DNA of 45,237 nt from Chloroflexota bacterium (GCA_005881025.1 VBFO01000112.1:1-45237), one strand, 5' to 3'; shown: positions 1-7,645, counted from the first letter of the stretch. Numbers and translations: made by a program. Notes: generated by a model not told the origin, from the letters alone.

Positions 1-526
1 CCACTTCGCGCGCCGATTCGAGCAGAAACTTGGCCGCCTGTCCGAAGGTCCGCAGCCCCGACTCAGCTTCAAATGGATGGCCGGCGGCCGTGAGTGCGGC
101 CTCTGCTGATGGCGAGAGGCGGCCGGCCAGCGGATAGGAGGCAGGTATGTCACCTGGATCGCCGAGCGCCGCTTCGGCGCCAGGCACCTTGAAGTAGAAC
201 CGCCCTCGGCCGGCTTCGACGACGGCGGTCACCGGCGTCCCACTTCGAGCCGCCTGAAGATCGAGGGCATGCAGTGGAACGATAGGCGCCTCGAGACCCA
301 TCGCCAGCCCCAGCCCGAAGGAGACACCGACCCGTAAGCCTGTGAACGAGCCTGGACCCGTCACCACCGCGACCCTGGTGATGGCGTTCTCTTTCGCGAG
401 CCGGCGCAGCAGCGGGACGAGCTCTGGGCTGCGCGAGGGCACCGAGTGCTCCGCGATGGCACCTGTCTGCTCGTCTACTGTCGCAACCGCCGCCGTGCTC
501 GACGACGTATCGATGACCAGGATCAC
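1..526 (-). CDS. tsaB: TsaB, t6A tRNA-modification protein (3' end cut by window edge)
   Basis: TsaB is the non-catalytic partner of TsaD in making threonylcarbamoyl-adenosine (t6A37) on tRNAs that read ANN codons, in the cytoplasm. The frame read from 526 gives an N-terminus VILVIDTSSSTAA and the family motif GPGSFTGLRVG near residue 60, both typical of the ASKHA-fold TsaB. About 175 codons are visible and the gene runs off the window start. The start is GTG in a GTGA overlap with the tsaE stop, implying translational coupling. The ORF track misses this frame and lists a shadow instead. tsaE lies directly upstream, which supports the call; tsaD and rimI would be expected beyond the edge but cannot be seen. 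Confidence 0.93.
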   Translation of the reverse strand, partial: MILVIDTSSSTAAVATVDEQTGAIAEHSVPSRSPELVPLLRRLAKENAITRVAVVTGPGSFTGLRVGVSFGLGLAMGLEAPIVPLHALDLQAARSGTPVTAVVEAGRGRFYFKVPGAEAALGDPGDIPASYPLAGRLSPSAEAALTAAGHPFEAESGLRTFGQAAKFLLESAREV

Positions 527-918
527 ATCCGGATCCGGCGGCGGTCACCGCCGAGGGTCTCGAACGTGATCTGGCGTCCGGTCTTCGCCTCGATGCGATC
601 GCCCCATTCGACCACCACCGCACCTTCGTCGATCAGCTCGTCGAGGCCGAGGTCCGCGAGCTCGCCGGCCGCCTTGACCCGGTAGAGGTCGACGTGAGCC
701 AGCTGGACCCGCCCGGGATAGATGCGCACGAGCTGAAAGGTCGGGCTGGCCACCTGGGCCTCTGAGCCGGCGCCTCGGGCGAGGCCGCGCACGAATGTCG
801 TCTTACCGGCTCCGAGCGGTCCAGTCAGGAGGATGAGGTCGCCGGCCCGCAGCCTCCGCCCGAGCTCCTCACCCTCGGCCTCCGTCTCGTCAGGGCTGTT
901 GGTGACGATCTCACGCAA
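523..918 (-). CDS. tsaE: TsaE, ATPase of the t6A complex
   Basis: A small cytoplasmic P-loop ATPase that drives the TsaB-TsaD-TsaE cycle of t6A tRNA modification. The 131-residue protein has a Walker A motif GPLGAGKTTF near residue 33, the family-typical ASPTFQLV segment, the HVDLYR segment and a late VVVEWGDR, all in the usual order and at the usual length. The start is TTG, overlapping the 3' end of thiL by 8 nt, and the stop overlaps the tsaB start by 4 nt. It is therefore probably translated by coupling within the sigma-factor operon. Confidence 0.95.
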   Translation of the reverse strand: MREIVTNSPDETEAEGEELGRRLRAGDLILLTGPLGAGKTTFVRGLARGAGSEAQVASPTFQLVRIYPGRVQLAHVDLYRVKAAGELADLGLDELIDEGAVVVEWGDRIEAKTGRQITFETLGGDRRRIRM

Positions 919-1795
919 AGTGGTCGTAGCCGCGCAGGTTCAGCTGCAGCGGCAGGCCCTCCCTGTCGGTCACCGTCAGCTGGCGCTCGGCGGTCAACAC
1001 GCCAATGGGTTTGAGGCCTGCTTTGCGGATGACAGCTTCGGGGCCGGTGCAGACCAGTTCCACCTCCTCCCCGCTCGACAGCGCCTCCTGCCAGGTGGCG
1101 CCCGCCGCCACCGGCACGTCTGGTGCGCGCAGCAGGCAGCCGGATCCGGACATGACGGCGAACTTCTCCATCTCCTTGATGAGGCCGTCGGAGATGTCTC
1201 CGCAGCAGAGCCCAAGCTCGTTGAGGCGCTTGCCCTCTGCGAGCCGCGGCTCGGGCCGCAGCACGTGTCGAGTGCGCAGAGCCACCGCCGCCGTACCGAG
1301 TGGACCGGTCACCGCGACCGCCCAGCCCGGTCTCGCTTCGCTGCGCGGCAGCGGGCGATGCCTGGCCGTCCCCGCCACGGTGATGGAGAGGACCGCCGGG
1401 CCTTCGATGGCACTCATGTCGCCGCCGACGATCATCAGGTTGGTCTTTTTGGCAAGGGCGGCCATGCCTTTGAAAAGCGCGACAAAGTCCTGCTGCGGCC
1501 ACGACCGCGGGACGGCGACTGAGGTCAGCGCCCACACAGGCGTCGCGCCTTTGGCCGCGAGGTCTCCGAGCGCGAGCGCAAGCGCGCGCCAGCCTGCGTC
1601 TTCAGGGGTCATCCACGAGAGGTCGAAGTGAACCTTCTCCACCGCCATGTCGGTGCTGGCGACGGTGTACGCCCCGTGGTCATCCCACGCGGCGGCATCG
1701 TCCTCCCCTGCCGCGATCGCAATGCCCTGCGTGGTGAGATAGGGCGTGATCAGCTTGAGGAGGCCGGCCTCGCCGGCGCCCGCAACTGACGTCAT
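911..1795 (-). CDS. thiL: Thiamine-monophosphate kinase
   Basis: ThiL phosphorylates thiamine monophosphate with ATP to give thiamine diphosphate, the last step of cofactor synthesis. The 294-residue protein shows the PurM/ThiL-family pattern: GEDDAA near residue 30 for metal and ATP binding, STDMAVEKVHF, ALGDLAAKGATP, GGDMS in the middle and GDISDGLIKE near residue 205. The ATG start overlaps the thiE stop (ATGA), so the two thiamine genes are coupled. GGDMS and ALGDLAAKGA differ slightly from the commoner GGDTT-like and SDLAAMGA-like forms I recall, but the acidic metal ligands are kept. High confidence. Confidence 0.95.
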   Translation of the reverse strand: MTSVAGAGEAGLLKLITPYLTTQGIAIAAGEDDAAAWDDHGAYTVASTDMAVEKVHFDLSWMTPEDAGWRALALALGDLAAKGATPVWALTSVAVPRSWPQQDFVALFKGMAALAKKTNLMIVGGDMSAIEGPAVLSITVAGTARHRPLPRSEARPGWAVAVTGPLGTAAVALRTRHVLRPEPRLAEGKRLNELGLCCGDISDGLIKEMEKFAVMSGSGCLLRAPDVPVAAGATWQEALSSGEEVELVCTGPEAVIRKAGLKPIGVLTAERQLTVTDREGLPLQLNLRGYDHFA

Positions 1796-2415
1796 GCGTC
1801 CAGCATCGCACGCAGGCGGCGAGTCACCGCCTCGGGGTTGGCGGCGCCGCCGATGGCTCTGATTACACAGACGCGACGGATCGCGCGCGAGGTCAGCTGC
1901 CCGAGGTTTGACTCATCGATGCCACCGATGGCGAACACCGGCACCCTCGCCGCCTTGGTGACCGCAACGACGACGTCCGGACCTATCACCTCTTTCTGCG
2001 GCTTGAGCGGGGTCGCGAAAGCTGGGCCGCAGCCGATGTAGGATGCGCCGCTTGCGACGGCTGCCTTTGCCGCTGCGGGCGTTGACGCCGACGCCCCGAT
2101 CAACATGGCTTCGCCGGCGACTTTTCGCGCCGACTCGAGGCTCAGGTCGTCTGGCCCGAGATGGACGCCGTCGGCGCCCACCATCATCGCGATGTCGACA
2201 TGGTCGTTGACGATGAAGAGCGCGCCGGCTGCGGCGGTCGCCTCGCGGAGCCGGCCCGCCACCTCGAGCAGCTCACCTCGCGGCAAGGACTTGTGGCGGA
2301 GCTGGATCACATCGGCGCCTCCGCGCAGGGCGGCCAGGGCGATGGCGAGGAGGTCTTCGGGATCTCGATCCGCCGTGATGACGTACAGCCGGGCCGAGTC
2401 TAGGCTTCGGTTCAG
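1792..2415 (-). CDS. thiE: Thiamine-phosphate synthase, probable CTG start
   Basis: ThiE joins HMP diphosphate and the thiazole phosphate to form thiamine monophosphate, the substrate of the adjacent ThiL. Visible motifs are VIQLRHK, FIVNDHVDIA, GADGVHLGPDDL, GASASTPAAA, IGCGPAFATPLK and VFAIGGI, the standard TIM-barrel series. The track starts at an internal GTG (2310), which would delete the first beta strand. The frame extends upstream as DSARLYVITADRD, an obvious ThiE N-terminus. The only plausible start before the upstream in-frame stop is CTG at 2415, which forms a CTGA overlap with the anti-sigma stop. That gives 207 residues, the usual length. Product is certain; start is inferred. 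Confidence 0.92.
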   Translation of the reverse strand: MNRSLDSARLYVITADRDPEDLLAIALAALRGGADVIQLRHKSLPRGELLEVAGRLREATAAAGALFIVNDHVDIAMMVGADGVHLGPDDLSLESARKVAGEAMLIGASASTPAAAKAAVASGASYIGCGPAFATPLKPQKEVIGPDVVVAVTKAARVPVFAIGGIDESNLGQLTSRAIRRVCVIRAIGGAANPEAVTRRLRAMLDA

Positions 2416-2630
2416 CTCAGGATCTGGCGGAGCTTCTCGCGGAAGGCCGCGGGGGCTGTGTCGCAGTCACACGAGTGCTTGATGAGGCGCTTGAGGTGCG
2501 TCTGGAACTCGTAGCTGTCCATGCAGTCGGGGCACCCTTCCAGGTGCAGCTGCACCTCGAGGACCTCGGTGCTGTTCAGCTCGCGGTCTACGTAGCGATC
2601 CAGCTTCTCCTTACAGTCGGGGCAGTTCAT
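2412..2630 (-). CDS. Zinc-binding anti-sigma factor (RsrA/ZAS type)
   Basis: A 72-residue protein with the zinc anti-sigma (ZAS) signature HLEGCPDC (H-x3-C-x2-C) near residues 29-36, an N-terminal CPDC pair and a late CDCD. It resembles RsrA and mycothiol-system anti-sigma-R proteins, which hold a sigma factor in the reduced, zinc-bound state and release it on disulphide stress. Its ATG overlaps the sigma-factor stop (ATGA), the normal cognate-pair arrangement, and its stop overlaps the proposed thiE start. Redox sensing is inferred from the cysteines and the partner; it could respond to another signal. Confidence 0.88.
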   Translation of the reverse strand: MNCPDCKEKLDRYVDRELNSTEVLEVQLHLEGCPDCMDSYEFQTHLKRLIKHSCDCDTAPAAFREKLRQILS

Positions 2631-3208
2631 TGGGTCGGCATCTCTTTGTTACTGGCGCGCACGATACCTGATTCCACAGCGTACTCAAAGAGGCTCTTTT
2701 GGAGCTGCTGGCGGGCCCGGTGGAGGCGGGACATGACAGTCCCGATCGGCACCCCGAGCGTCTCGGCGGCGTCCTTGTACGAGAAGCCTTCGACATCGAC
2801 CAGGAGCACCACCTCACGGTGGAGCGGGGGCAGCTCTTCGACCGCCGCCACCACCTCGGAGGCCGCCATCTTGTCGAGCACGTCAGCCTCCGGCTTGGCG
2901 CCCTCGTCACGGAGCTTGTCGTAGAGGACGAACTCACCCACGTCGTCCAGGCTCACGTCCTCTTTGCGCGACCCTTTGAAGCGGTCCCAGAAGAGGTTGC
3001 GCATGATGGCGAAGAGCCAGGCCTTCATGTTGGTGCCCGTCTGGTAGCTGTGCTGGTAGCGGAGGGCGCGAAGGTATGCCTCCTGGACCAGGTCCTGCGC
3101 CTGGTCGGGATCGCGCGTCAAGCGCAGCGCGCCGCGATAAAGGGTGTCGAGGTGCGTCAGCGCTTCTTCGGCGAATGTGGTTGGAGCCTGGCTTTGGCTT
3201 TCCGCCAT
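2627..3208 (-). CDS. ECF RNA polymerase sigma factor, SigR/SigH-like
   Basis: A group-IV (ECF) sigma factor. Region 2 is visible as HLDTLYRGALRLTRD followed by AQDLVQEAYLRALR and NMKAWLFAIMRNLFWDRF. Region 4 is ELPPLHREVVLLVDVEGFSYKDAAETLGVPIGTVMSRLHRAR, a helix-turn-helix that reads the -35 element. I start it at ATG 3208 (193 residues) rather than the track's TTG at 3250, because that TTG lies inside the candidate promoter -10. No strong ribosome site is visible at either. The downstream ZAS anti-sigma and a sigma-R-like promoter in front suggest redox control with autoregulation. Confidence 0.9.
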   Translation of the reverse strand: MAESQSQAPTTFAEEALTHLDTLYRGALRLTRDPDQAQDLVQEAYLRALRYQHSYQTGTNMKAWLFAIMRNLFWDRFKGSRKEDVSLDDVGEFVLYDKLRDEGAKPEADVLDKMAASEVVAAVEELPPLHREVVLLVDVEGFSYKDAAETLGVPIGTVMSRLHRARQQLQKSLFEYAVESGIVRASNKEMPTQ

Positions 3209-3249
3209 CAGTAGAGCCAGTGTAGTTTCACCTGCCTTACGCAATTTCA

Positions 3250-3276
3250 AACGTGAAGGCAGGCGCTTGCTATTCC
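3250..3276 (-). promoter_or_regulatory. Candidate autoregulated sigma-R-type promoter
   Basis: On the minus strand GGAAT (3276-3272) is followed, after 19 nt, by GTT (3252-3250). This matches the GGAAT-N18/19-GTT pattern known for SigR/SigH-type sigma factors. It lies about 40 nt upstream of the chosen ATG of the sigma gene, so the sigma factor would drive its own operon, including thiE, thiL, tsaE and tsaB. Inference from pattern only. Confidence 0.5.
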
Positions 3277-3281
3277 GGGGC

Positions 3282-3308
3282 GAGGGGGCTGGTACGCCCA
3301 GCCCCCTC
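3282..3308 (-). terminator. Strong hairpin, probable terminator of the large secreted-protein gene
   Basis: A perfect 11-bp stem, GAGGGGGCTGG paired with CCAGCCCCCTC, with a 5-nt loop, begins 11 nt after the stop of the upstream secreted-protein gene. There is no clear T run after it, as is common for hairpin terminators in GC-rich bacteria. It would separate that gene from the sigma operon. Confidence 0.7.
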
Positions 3309-3319
3309 TTGAAGTTGAT

Positions 3320-5146
3320 TTACGACGCGCTGATCGCGCCGATCCAGGTGCCCCAGTTGCGCCCGAACGCGGGCGGAGTCGTCACGCCTTGAAACTGGTT
3401 GGCGTACTGGCTGGCGAACCAGATGTGGCCCCCACCGTCGAATGAGGTGGCCTCGTAGTCACCCCAGCGACAGACGGGAATGGCTCCGCCACATAGTGTC
3501 GGCCGGTACGAGGACTCGCCGGCCTTCAACAGGACGCCCGCGCCCGTGAAGTTGGCGTCGCCCGCGCCCCTGACGATGTAGCGGATCTCGGGATTGACTG
3601 TGCTGCTCATATGGTCGAACACCATCAGGAGATTGCCGTGTGCATCGGGCATGAATGCGGGGTACGTCGCCGACTCATCGCCGGAGAAGTTGTAGTAACC
3701 GGTCTTCGAGGCGGCGGCAGTGCCGAGTGCGCCTAGATCGACCACGGCCCACTCGATGCCTGGCACGACAGTTGGAGGCGTGTGGATCGCGGTACCCCAT
3801 CCCGTGTAGAGCTTGCCGTTGCGAATCACCGGGGTCGCGGGGATACGGAGGTCGTTGGCGTCGATGCACCGGCTGCAGCTCGGCTGCGTCGCCGGCGGCG
3901 GCACCAGGAACGGGTCGGTTGGAAGGTAGGTGCCGGTCAGCGTCGGTGCAGGACCGCCCTTGTCGTGGGCGATCGGGTTGGACATCTGCCACAGCACCAG
4001 CCCGCTGCACGAGTCGCTGAAGCCCTTGCCGGTGAATCCGCAGAGGTTGCCGTTGACGACATCCGGGCCGTCGATCGTGTCGACGAAGTTTTCACTGGTT
4101 CCTGCGCTGGAGTCGAGGTTGAGCGCCGGCTGCACGGTGTCGGCCAGGAACGGGCCCGTCTTGGCCGAAATGCCAGGGCCATTGCCGCGGAGGTTGAAAA
4201 AGGCGTCCGCTGTGAAGTTGCCCTTGCCCTTTTCCATCTGGGCCTTGTTGGCCTCGAACAGCTCAGCGTAGAACCCTCCGCTGGGCCCGACGCCGAACAT
4301 GTTCGCGGAGAGGTAGACGGCCTGGCTGTTCATGCCGAGCTGGGTGTAGTCGGCTGCGAAAGGCTGTCCCATCGTCATGTCGAACGCGTACACGTTCCAG
4401 GTGCCGCGAGGGTCGCTCGTCTGGCTGACGGCGACGTAGTACGTGGATTGGAATGGGCATGCGTCACCGACCGCAAAAGCGTTCTCCACCTGAAGCATGG
4501 CCGCCCAGAAGCGCCCATCGGCCGGGTCGTAGAGGGCTCTCGGGTCACTGAGGAAAGGCTGGCTTCGGTGGTCGGTGTCGCACGGTGTGCCGTCGGCATT
4601 GGTCACGTTCGGAACCCCGAAGAAGTTCTGGGCGCTGACCGGCCATCCGGCCTGGACGTTGCCCGCGGTGTCCCAGACCTGCCACTGCGTGTTGACACCC
4701 TGTAGCACGAACCGGGACGAAGCCGCGAGCGCCATGTCGGGCGGGTTACAGCCCAGCCCGAAGTAGGAGCAGGTCGTCGCGGATCCCTGCTGCCCGATGA
4801 AGCTGGCGCTGGTACCCGGGGTGGATGTAGACGGTTGGGAGCCGGAGACTGTGTTGTTGCTGTCGACGCCGCCGGAATCGGTCCGCCGGTTGCGGTTGCG
4901 GTCACCCTTTGGTGAAAGGGTCGAGATGCGGCCCTCGGCGTTTGAGGCTGACCCAGATTGAGTCGCACGCCCCTGCGGCGTAACTGTGTAGTGGGTGAAA
5001 GTCACCGCGCCGGCTTGCGAGGTGAAGGTCACGCCTGTGCCAGGTGGCCCTGTCGCCGCCTGGGCTGCCGAGCCGATGACCGCGGCCATCGAGCCGGCCA
5101 GCGCGGCCGCCGAGGCAACAGCAAGCAAACGTCTGCCGACTACCAT
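3320..5146 (-). CDS. Large secreted protein of unknown function
   Basis: I do not recognise a named family. From ATG 5146, preceded by GGAGGG at 5-nt spacing, the protein is 608 residues. It opens with a Sec signal peptide (MVVGRRLLAV, an Ala-rich core, then AQA-AT as a likely cleavage site). A low-complexity Ser/Thr/Gly/Asn-rich linker runs to about residue 115. The rest has repeated aromatic and Asp/Gly-rich segments such as LSDPRALYDPADGRFWAA, TYYVAVSQTSDPRGTWNVYAFD and CRWGDYEATSFDGGGHIWFASQY, reminiscent of beta-propeller blades. Paired cysteines suggest extracellular disulphides. The track start at 5218 lies in the repeat-bearing leader and is rejected. It has its own promoter and terminator and is probably monocistronic. 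Confidence 0.85.
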   Translation of the reverse strand: MVVGRRLLAVASAAALAGSMAAVIGSAAQAATGPPGTGVTFTSQAGAVTFTHYTVTPQGRATQSGSASNAEGRISTLSPKGDRNRNRRTDSGGVDSNNTVSGSQPSTSTPGTSASFIGQQGSATTCSYFGLGCNPPDMALAASSRFVLQGVNTQWQVWDTAGNVQAGWPVSAQNFFGVPNVTNADGTPCDTDHRSQPFLSDPRALYDPADGRFWAAMLQVENAFAVGDACPFQSTYYVAVSQTSDPRGTWNVYAFDMTMGQPFAADYTQLGMNSQAVYLSANMFGVGPSGGFYAELFEANKAQMEKGKGNFTADAFFNLRGNGPGISAKTGPFLADTVQPALNLDSSAGTSENFVDTIDGPDVVNGNLCGFTGKGFSDSCSGLVLWQMSNPIAHDKGGPAPTLTGTYLPTDPFLVPPPATQPSCSRCIDANDLRIPATPVIRNGKLYTGWGTAIHTPPTVVPGIEWAVVDLGALGTAAASKTGYYNFSGDESATYPAFMPDAHGNLLMVFDHMSSTVNPEIRYIVRGAGDANFTGAGVLLKAGESSYRPTLCGGAIPVCRWGDYEATSFDGGGHIWFASQYANQFQGVTTPPAFGRNWGTWIGAISAS

Positions 5147-5166
5147 CACAACCCTCCTGCAACCAC

Positions 5167-5205
5167 GAGCCAAATGCCCGGGACCATGAGCCAAATGCCC
5201 GGGAC
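5167..5205 (-). repeat. Two-copy 21-bp tandem repeat in a gene leader
   Basis: GAGCCAAATGCCCGGGAC occurs at 5167-5184 and again at 5188-5205, an exact 21-nt period. It lies between the candidate promoter and the start codon of the large secreted-protein gene. The core (CATTTGG on the minus strand) resembles that of the 42-bp-period repeats at the 7.7, 16.4 and 42.3 kb loci, and 21 is half their period. Confidence 0.85.
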
Positions 5206-5236
5206 AAACCCCCCACAAGCGTGTGGTGACCCATCG

Positions 5237-5266
5237 ATCCTAGTCGCGGCCCGCTGCGGGCTGCAA
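5237..5266 (-). promoter_or_regulatory. Candidate housekeeping promoter for the large secreted-protein gene
   Basis: On the minus strand TTGCAG (5266-5261) and TAGGAT (5242-5237) are separated by 18 nt, a fair sigma-70-type match. It would start transcription near 5230 and place the 21-bp repeats in an 80-90-nt leader. Confidence 0.5.
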
Positions 5267-5279
5267 CCTTCGATCGTGA

Positions 5280-6359
5280 TCAGTCTTTGTAGTGCAGCTC
5301 CACGCGCCGGCCCAGCGAGGTCAGGACCTCATACGAGATGGTGCCCGACCAGCGTGCCACCTCCTCCGCTGTGATGCGCTGGTCGCCATCGCGGCCGATT
5401 AGCGTGACCACGTCCCCGGGCTGAACACCCTCGATGCCGGTGACGTCCAGCGTGATCGCGTCCATGCTGACGGTGCCGATGAGCGGGGCGCGGTGGCCTC
5501 TTATGAGGACGTCGCCGCGGTTGGAGCGGATGCGGAAGACGCCGTCGGCATAGCCGATGGCCGCGGTCGCGACGCGCGATCTTTCGCGTGCCCGCCAGGT
5601 GGCCCCGTATCCGACAGTGTCGCCTTTGTTCACCGTCTTCAGGTGCGTGATGACCGAGCGGAGGGTGAGCGCCGGCTCGTTGCCCGACCACTGGCAGCCG
5701 TAAAGCGCGATCCCGCAGCGGACGGCGTCGAGGGCGTACTCCGGGAAGTGGCGCGCCCCGGCTGAGTTGCATGCGTGCCTCAGCCCCGGGTCCACGCCCA
5801 GCGATTCAATTGCCTGGGTGAAGCTGTCGAACTGATGGCGGGTCATGGCGGCGTCGCTGTCGGCGGAGGCGAAGTGGGTCCAGGTTCCGGCGAGCCTCAC
5901 GGCTGAGGATTCGTTGATTCGCCTGGCGAGTTTGGGCGCTTCCTCGGGCTGGCAGCCGAAACGGCCCATGCCGGTGTCGATCTTCAGATGTACAGGCACT
6001 ACCTCGTCTGCCCGCGACAGCGCGTCGACCATCTCCTCGCTCCAGACGCCAATCGAGCAGCCGCTCGTGGCGGCAGCTGAGGCGTGATCCGGCGTCATCC
6101 CGCCCATGACGAGGATGTGCTCGGCGGGCACGATGCCTCCGAGCTCGCGCGCTTCGGCGAGGGTCGCGACTGCGATTCTTGTGGCCCCGCCGTCGAGCGC
6201 GGCGCGGGCGACCCTGGTGGCGCCGTGACCGTAGCCATCGGCCTTGACGACCGCGATCAGGTGCGTTTGCTGCGGCAGGTGCTCGAGGATGCGGGCGGCG
6301 TTGGCGCGGACGGCGCCGAGGTCGACCTCCGCCCAGCGAAGACGGTCGGTGGCCGTCAG
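5280..6359 (-). CDS. alr: Alanine racemase, probable CTG start
   Basis: Alr interconverts L- and D-alanine with pyridoxal phosphate, supplying D-Ala for peptidoglycan. The frame upstream of the track's GTG start (6131) reads RWAEVDLGAVRANAARIL and then VVKADGYGHG, which carries the PLP-binding lysine, so the short track version would be inactive. No ATG, GTG or TTG lies in frame upstream of 6131. The fitting start is CTG at 6359, forming a CTGA overlap with the stop of the acpS-nnrD fusion, giving 359 residues (normal length). Other family motifs are FGCQPEEA, GTWTHFASAD, AIGYADGVFR, GTVSMDAITLDV and a C-terminal YEVLTSLGRRV. The product is very secure; the start is inferred. Confidence 0.93.
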   Translation of the reverse strand: MTATDRLRWAEVDLGAVRANAARILEHLPQQTHLIAVVKADGYGHGATRVARAALDGGATRIAVATLAEARELGGIVPAEHILVMGGMTPDHASAAATSGCSIGVWSEEMVDALSRADEVVPVHLKIDTGMGRFGCQPEEAPKLARRINESSAVRLAGTWTHFASADSDAAMTRHQFDSFTQAIESLGVDPGLRHACNSAGARHFPEYALDAVRCGIALYGCQWSGNEPALTLRSVITHLKTVNKGDTVGYGATWRARERSRVATAAIGYADGVFRIRSNRGDVLIRGHRAPLIGTVSMDAITLDVTGIEGVQPGDVVTLIGRDGDQRITAEEVARWSGTISYEVLTSLGRRVELHYKD

Positions 6360-7606
6360 AGGCCGCCCTGGCGAAGAACGTTCATCACCAGTGGGATCTC
6401 GTCGAGAAGGTCGCCGGCCAGTAGTCCGGAGTCGCCGAGGCGCTGCGCGATCCTCCGGCCCGCCGCCGCGTGCACGTAGACGCCGCTGACTGCGGCGGTG
6501 TAAGGGTCTTCGCCTTGCGCCATGAGGGCGCCGATGATGCCGGCCAGCACGTCACCGGTGCCGCCGGTGGCCAGGGCGGGAACCTCATGGGGGTCCTCGC
6601 TGCAGCGACCGTCGGGGTGGGCGACCACTGTATGCGCGCCTTTGAGCACAACCACCGCTCCCCACTCCTTGGCGGCCTTGCGCGCGGAGCCGGGCCTGTC
6701 GGCGTTGATGGCCTCGGCGGTCCTGCCGGTGAGGCGGGCCATCTCGCCGGGATGGGGGGTGAGGACGCGCCTTGGTCCGAGCTTGCGCTTGGTGCGCGGC
6801 GAGTCGGCCAGGGCGTTGAGCCCGTCGGCGTCGATGACCATCGAGCAGTCGGCGTGGGTGGCGAGGTCGACCACCAGGCGCCAGGTGGAGCGGTCACGGC
6901 CGAGGCCGGGGCCGATGACGGCGGCGGAGGCGTCTGCAAGCTGGCGGAGGATGGTGTCGTGGGCGGAGTGGCCGACCACACCGGGCGCCACCTCGGCCAC
7001 CGGTGTGGCCATGACCTCGGTGACCTTCGCCGCCAGGATGGGATAGATGGTCTCGCCGATGAGCAGGCGGACGAGGCCGGCGCCGGTGCGGGCGGCGGCG
7101 GTGGCGGTGAGGTAGGCGGCGCCCGTGTAGCCGAGGCTGCCGGCCAGGACCACAAGAGTGCCAAAGGTTCCTTTGTGGGCGTCTTTGGGTCGTTCTGGCA
7201 GGGTGACCGCGTCGGGGGCCGGGAGGAGGTCGGTGATTGCCTGGGTGGGTTCGTTTCTCTCCGGCATCTCGAGGTGAGAGGTGGCCATGGCCAGCCGGCT
7301 GTGGTGGGTGATGCTGACCTCGACGCGGGCGCCGCGGGCGTCGCCCCCGATGAGCCTGACGCGGGGCGCGCCCATGGGTCCGGGGAGGACCTCGATGCGC
7401 TTTCTTGGAAAACAGATTCCTGTGCCGTCGAAGCATTTGATGACGGCTTCCTTGGCCGCCCACCGTCCGGCGAGTCGCTCGGGGTCGCCGGCGCAGTAGG
7501 CCAGCTCGGCGGGGGTGTAGACCTTGGGGAGGAAGCCGGGGCCGGAGCGCTTGACCGCGAGCGCGATCCGCTCGACCGAGACGGCGTCCACCCCGATGCG
7601 CTGCAT
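6356..7606 (-). CDS. Fusion: holo-ACP synthase (AcpS) + NAD(P)H-hydrate dehydratase (NnrD)
   Basis: A 416-residue two-domain protein from ATG 7606. Residues about 1-118 are AcpS-like: IGVDAVSVERI at the start and RWAAKEAVIKCF near residue 50, the Mg/CoA site used to transfer 4'-phosphopantetheine to acyl carrier protein. Residues about 140-416 are the ADP/ATP-dependent hydrate dehydratase that repairs damaged NAD(P)HX: GTLVVLAGSLGYTGAAYL, IDADGLNAL, LTPHPGEMARL and ATGGTGDVLAG, the nucleotide-binding signature. The NnrE epimerase domain, often fused to NnrD, is absent. The track start at 7792 is rejected because it reads through intergenic repeats. There is no clear Shine-Dalgarno. Its stop overlaps alr. 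Confidence 0.9.
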   Translation of the reverse strand: MQRIGVDAVSVERIALAVKRSGPGFLPKVYTPAELAYCAGDPERLAGRWAAKEAVIKCFDGTGICFPRKRIEVLPGPMGAPRVRLIGGDARGARVEVSITHHSRLAMATSHLEMPERNEPTQAITDLLPAPDAVTLPERPKDAHKGTFGTLVVLAGSLGYTGAAYLTATAAARTGAGLVRLLIGETIYPILAAKVTEVMATPVAEVAPGVVGHSAHDTILRQLADASAAVIGPGLGRDRSTWRLVVDLATHADCSMVIDADGLNALADSPRTKRKLGPRRVLTPHPGEMARLTGRTAEAINADRPGSARKAAKEWGAVVVLKGAHTVVAHPDGRCSEDPHEVPALATGGTGDVLAGIIGALMAQGEDPYTAAVSGVYVHAAAGRRIAQRLGDSGLLAGDLLDEIPLVMNVLRQGGL

Positions 7607-7645
7607 GGTTGTTAGTAAGGTACCGCGTGGTTCCGGACCGCGATT

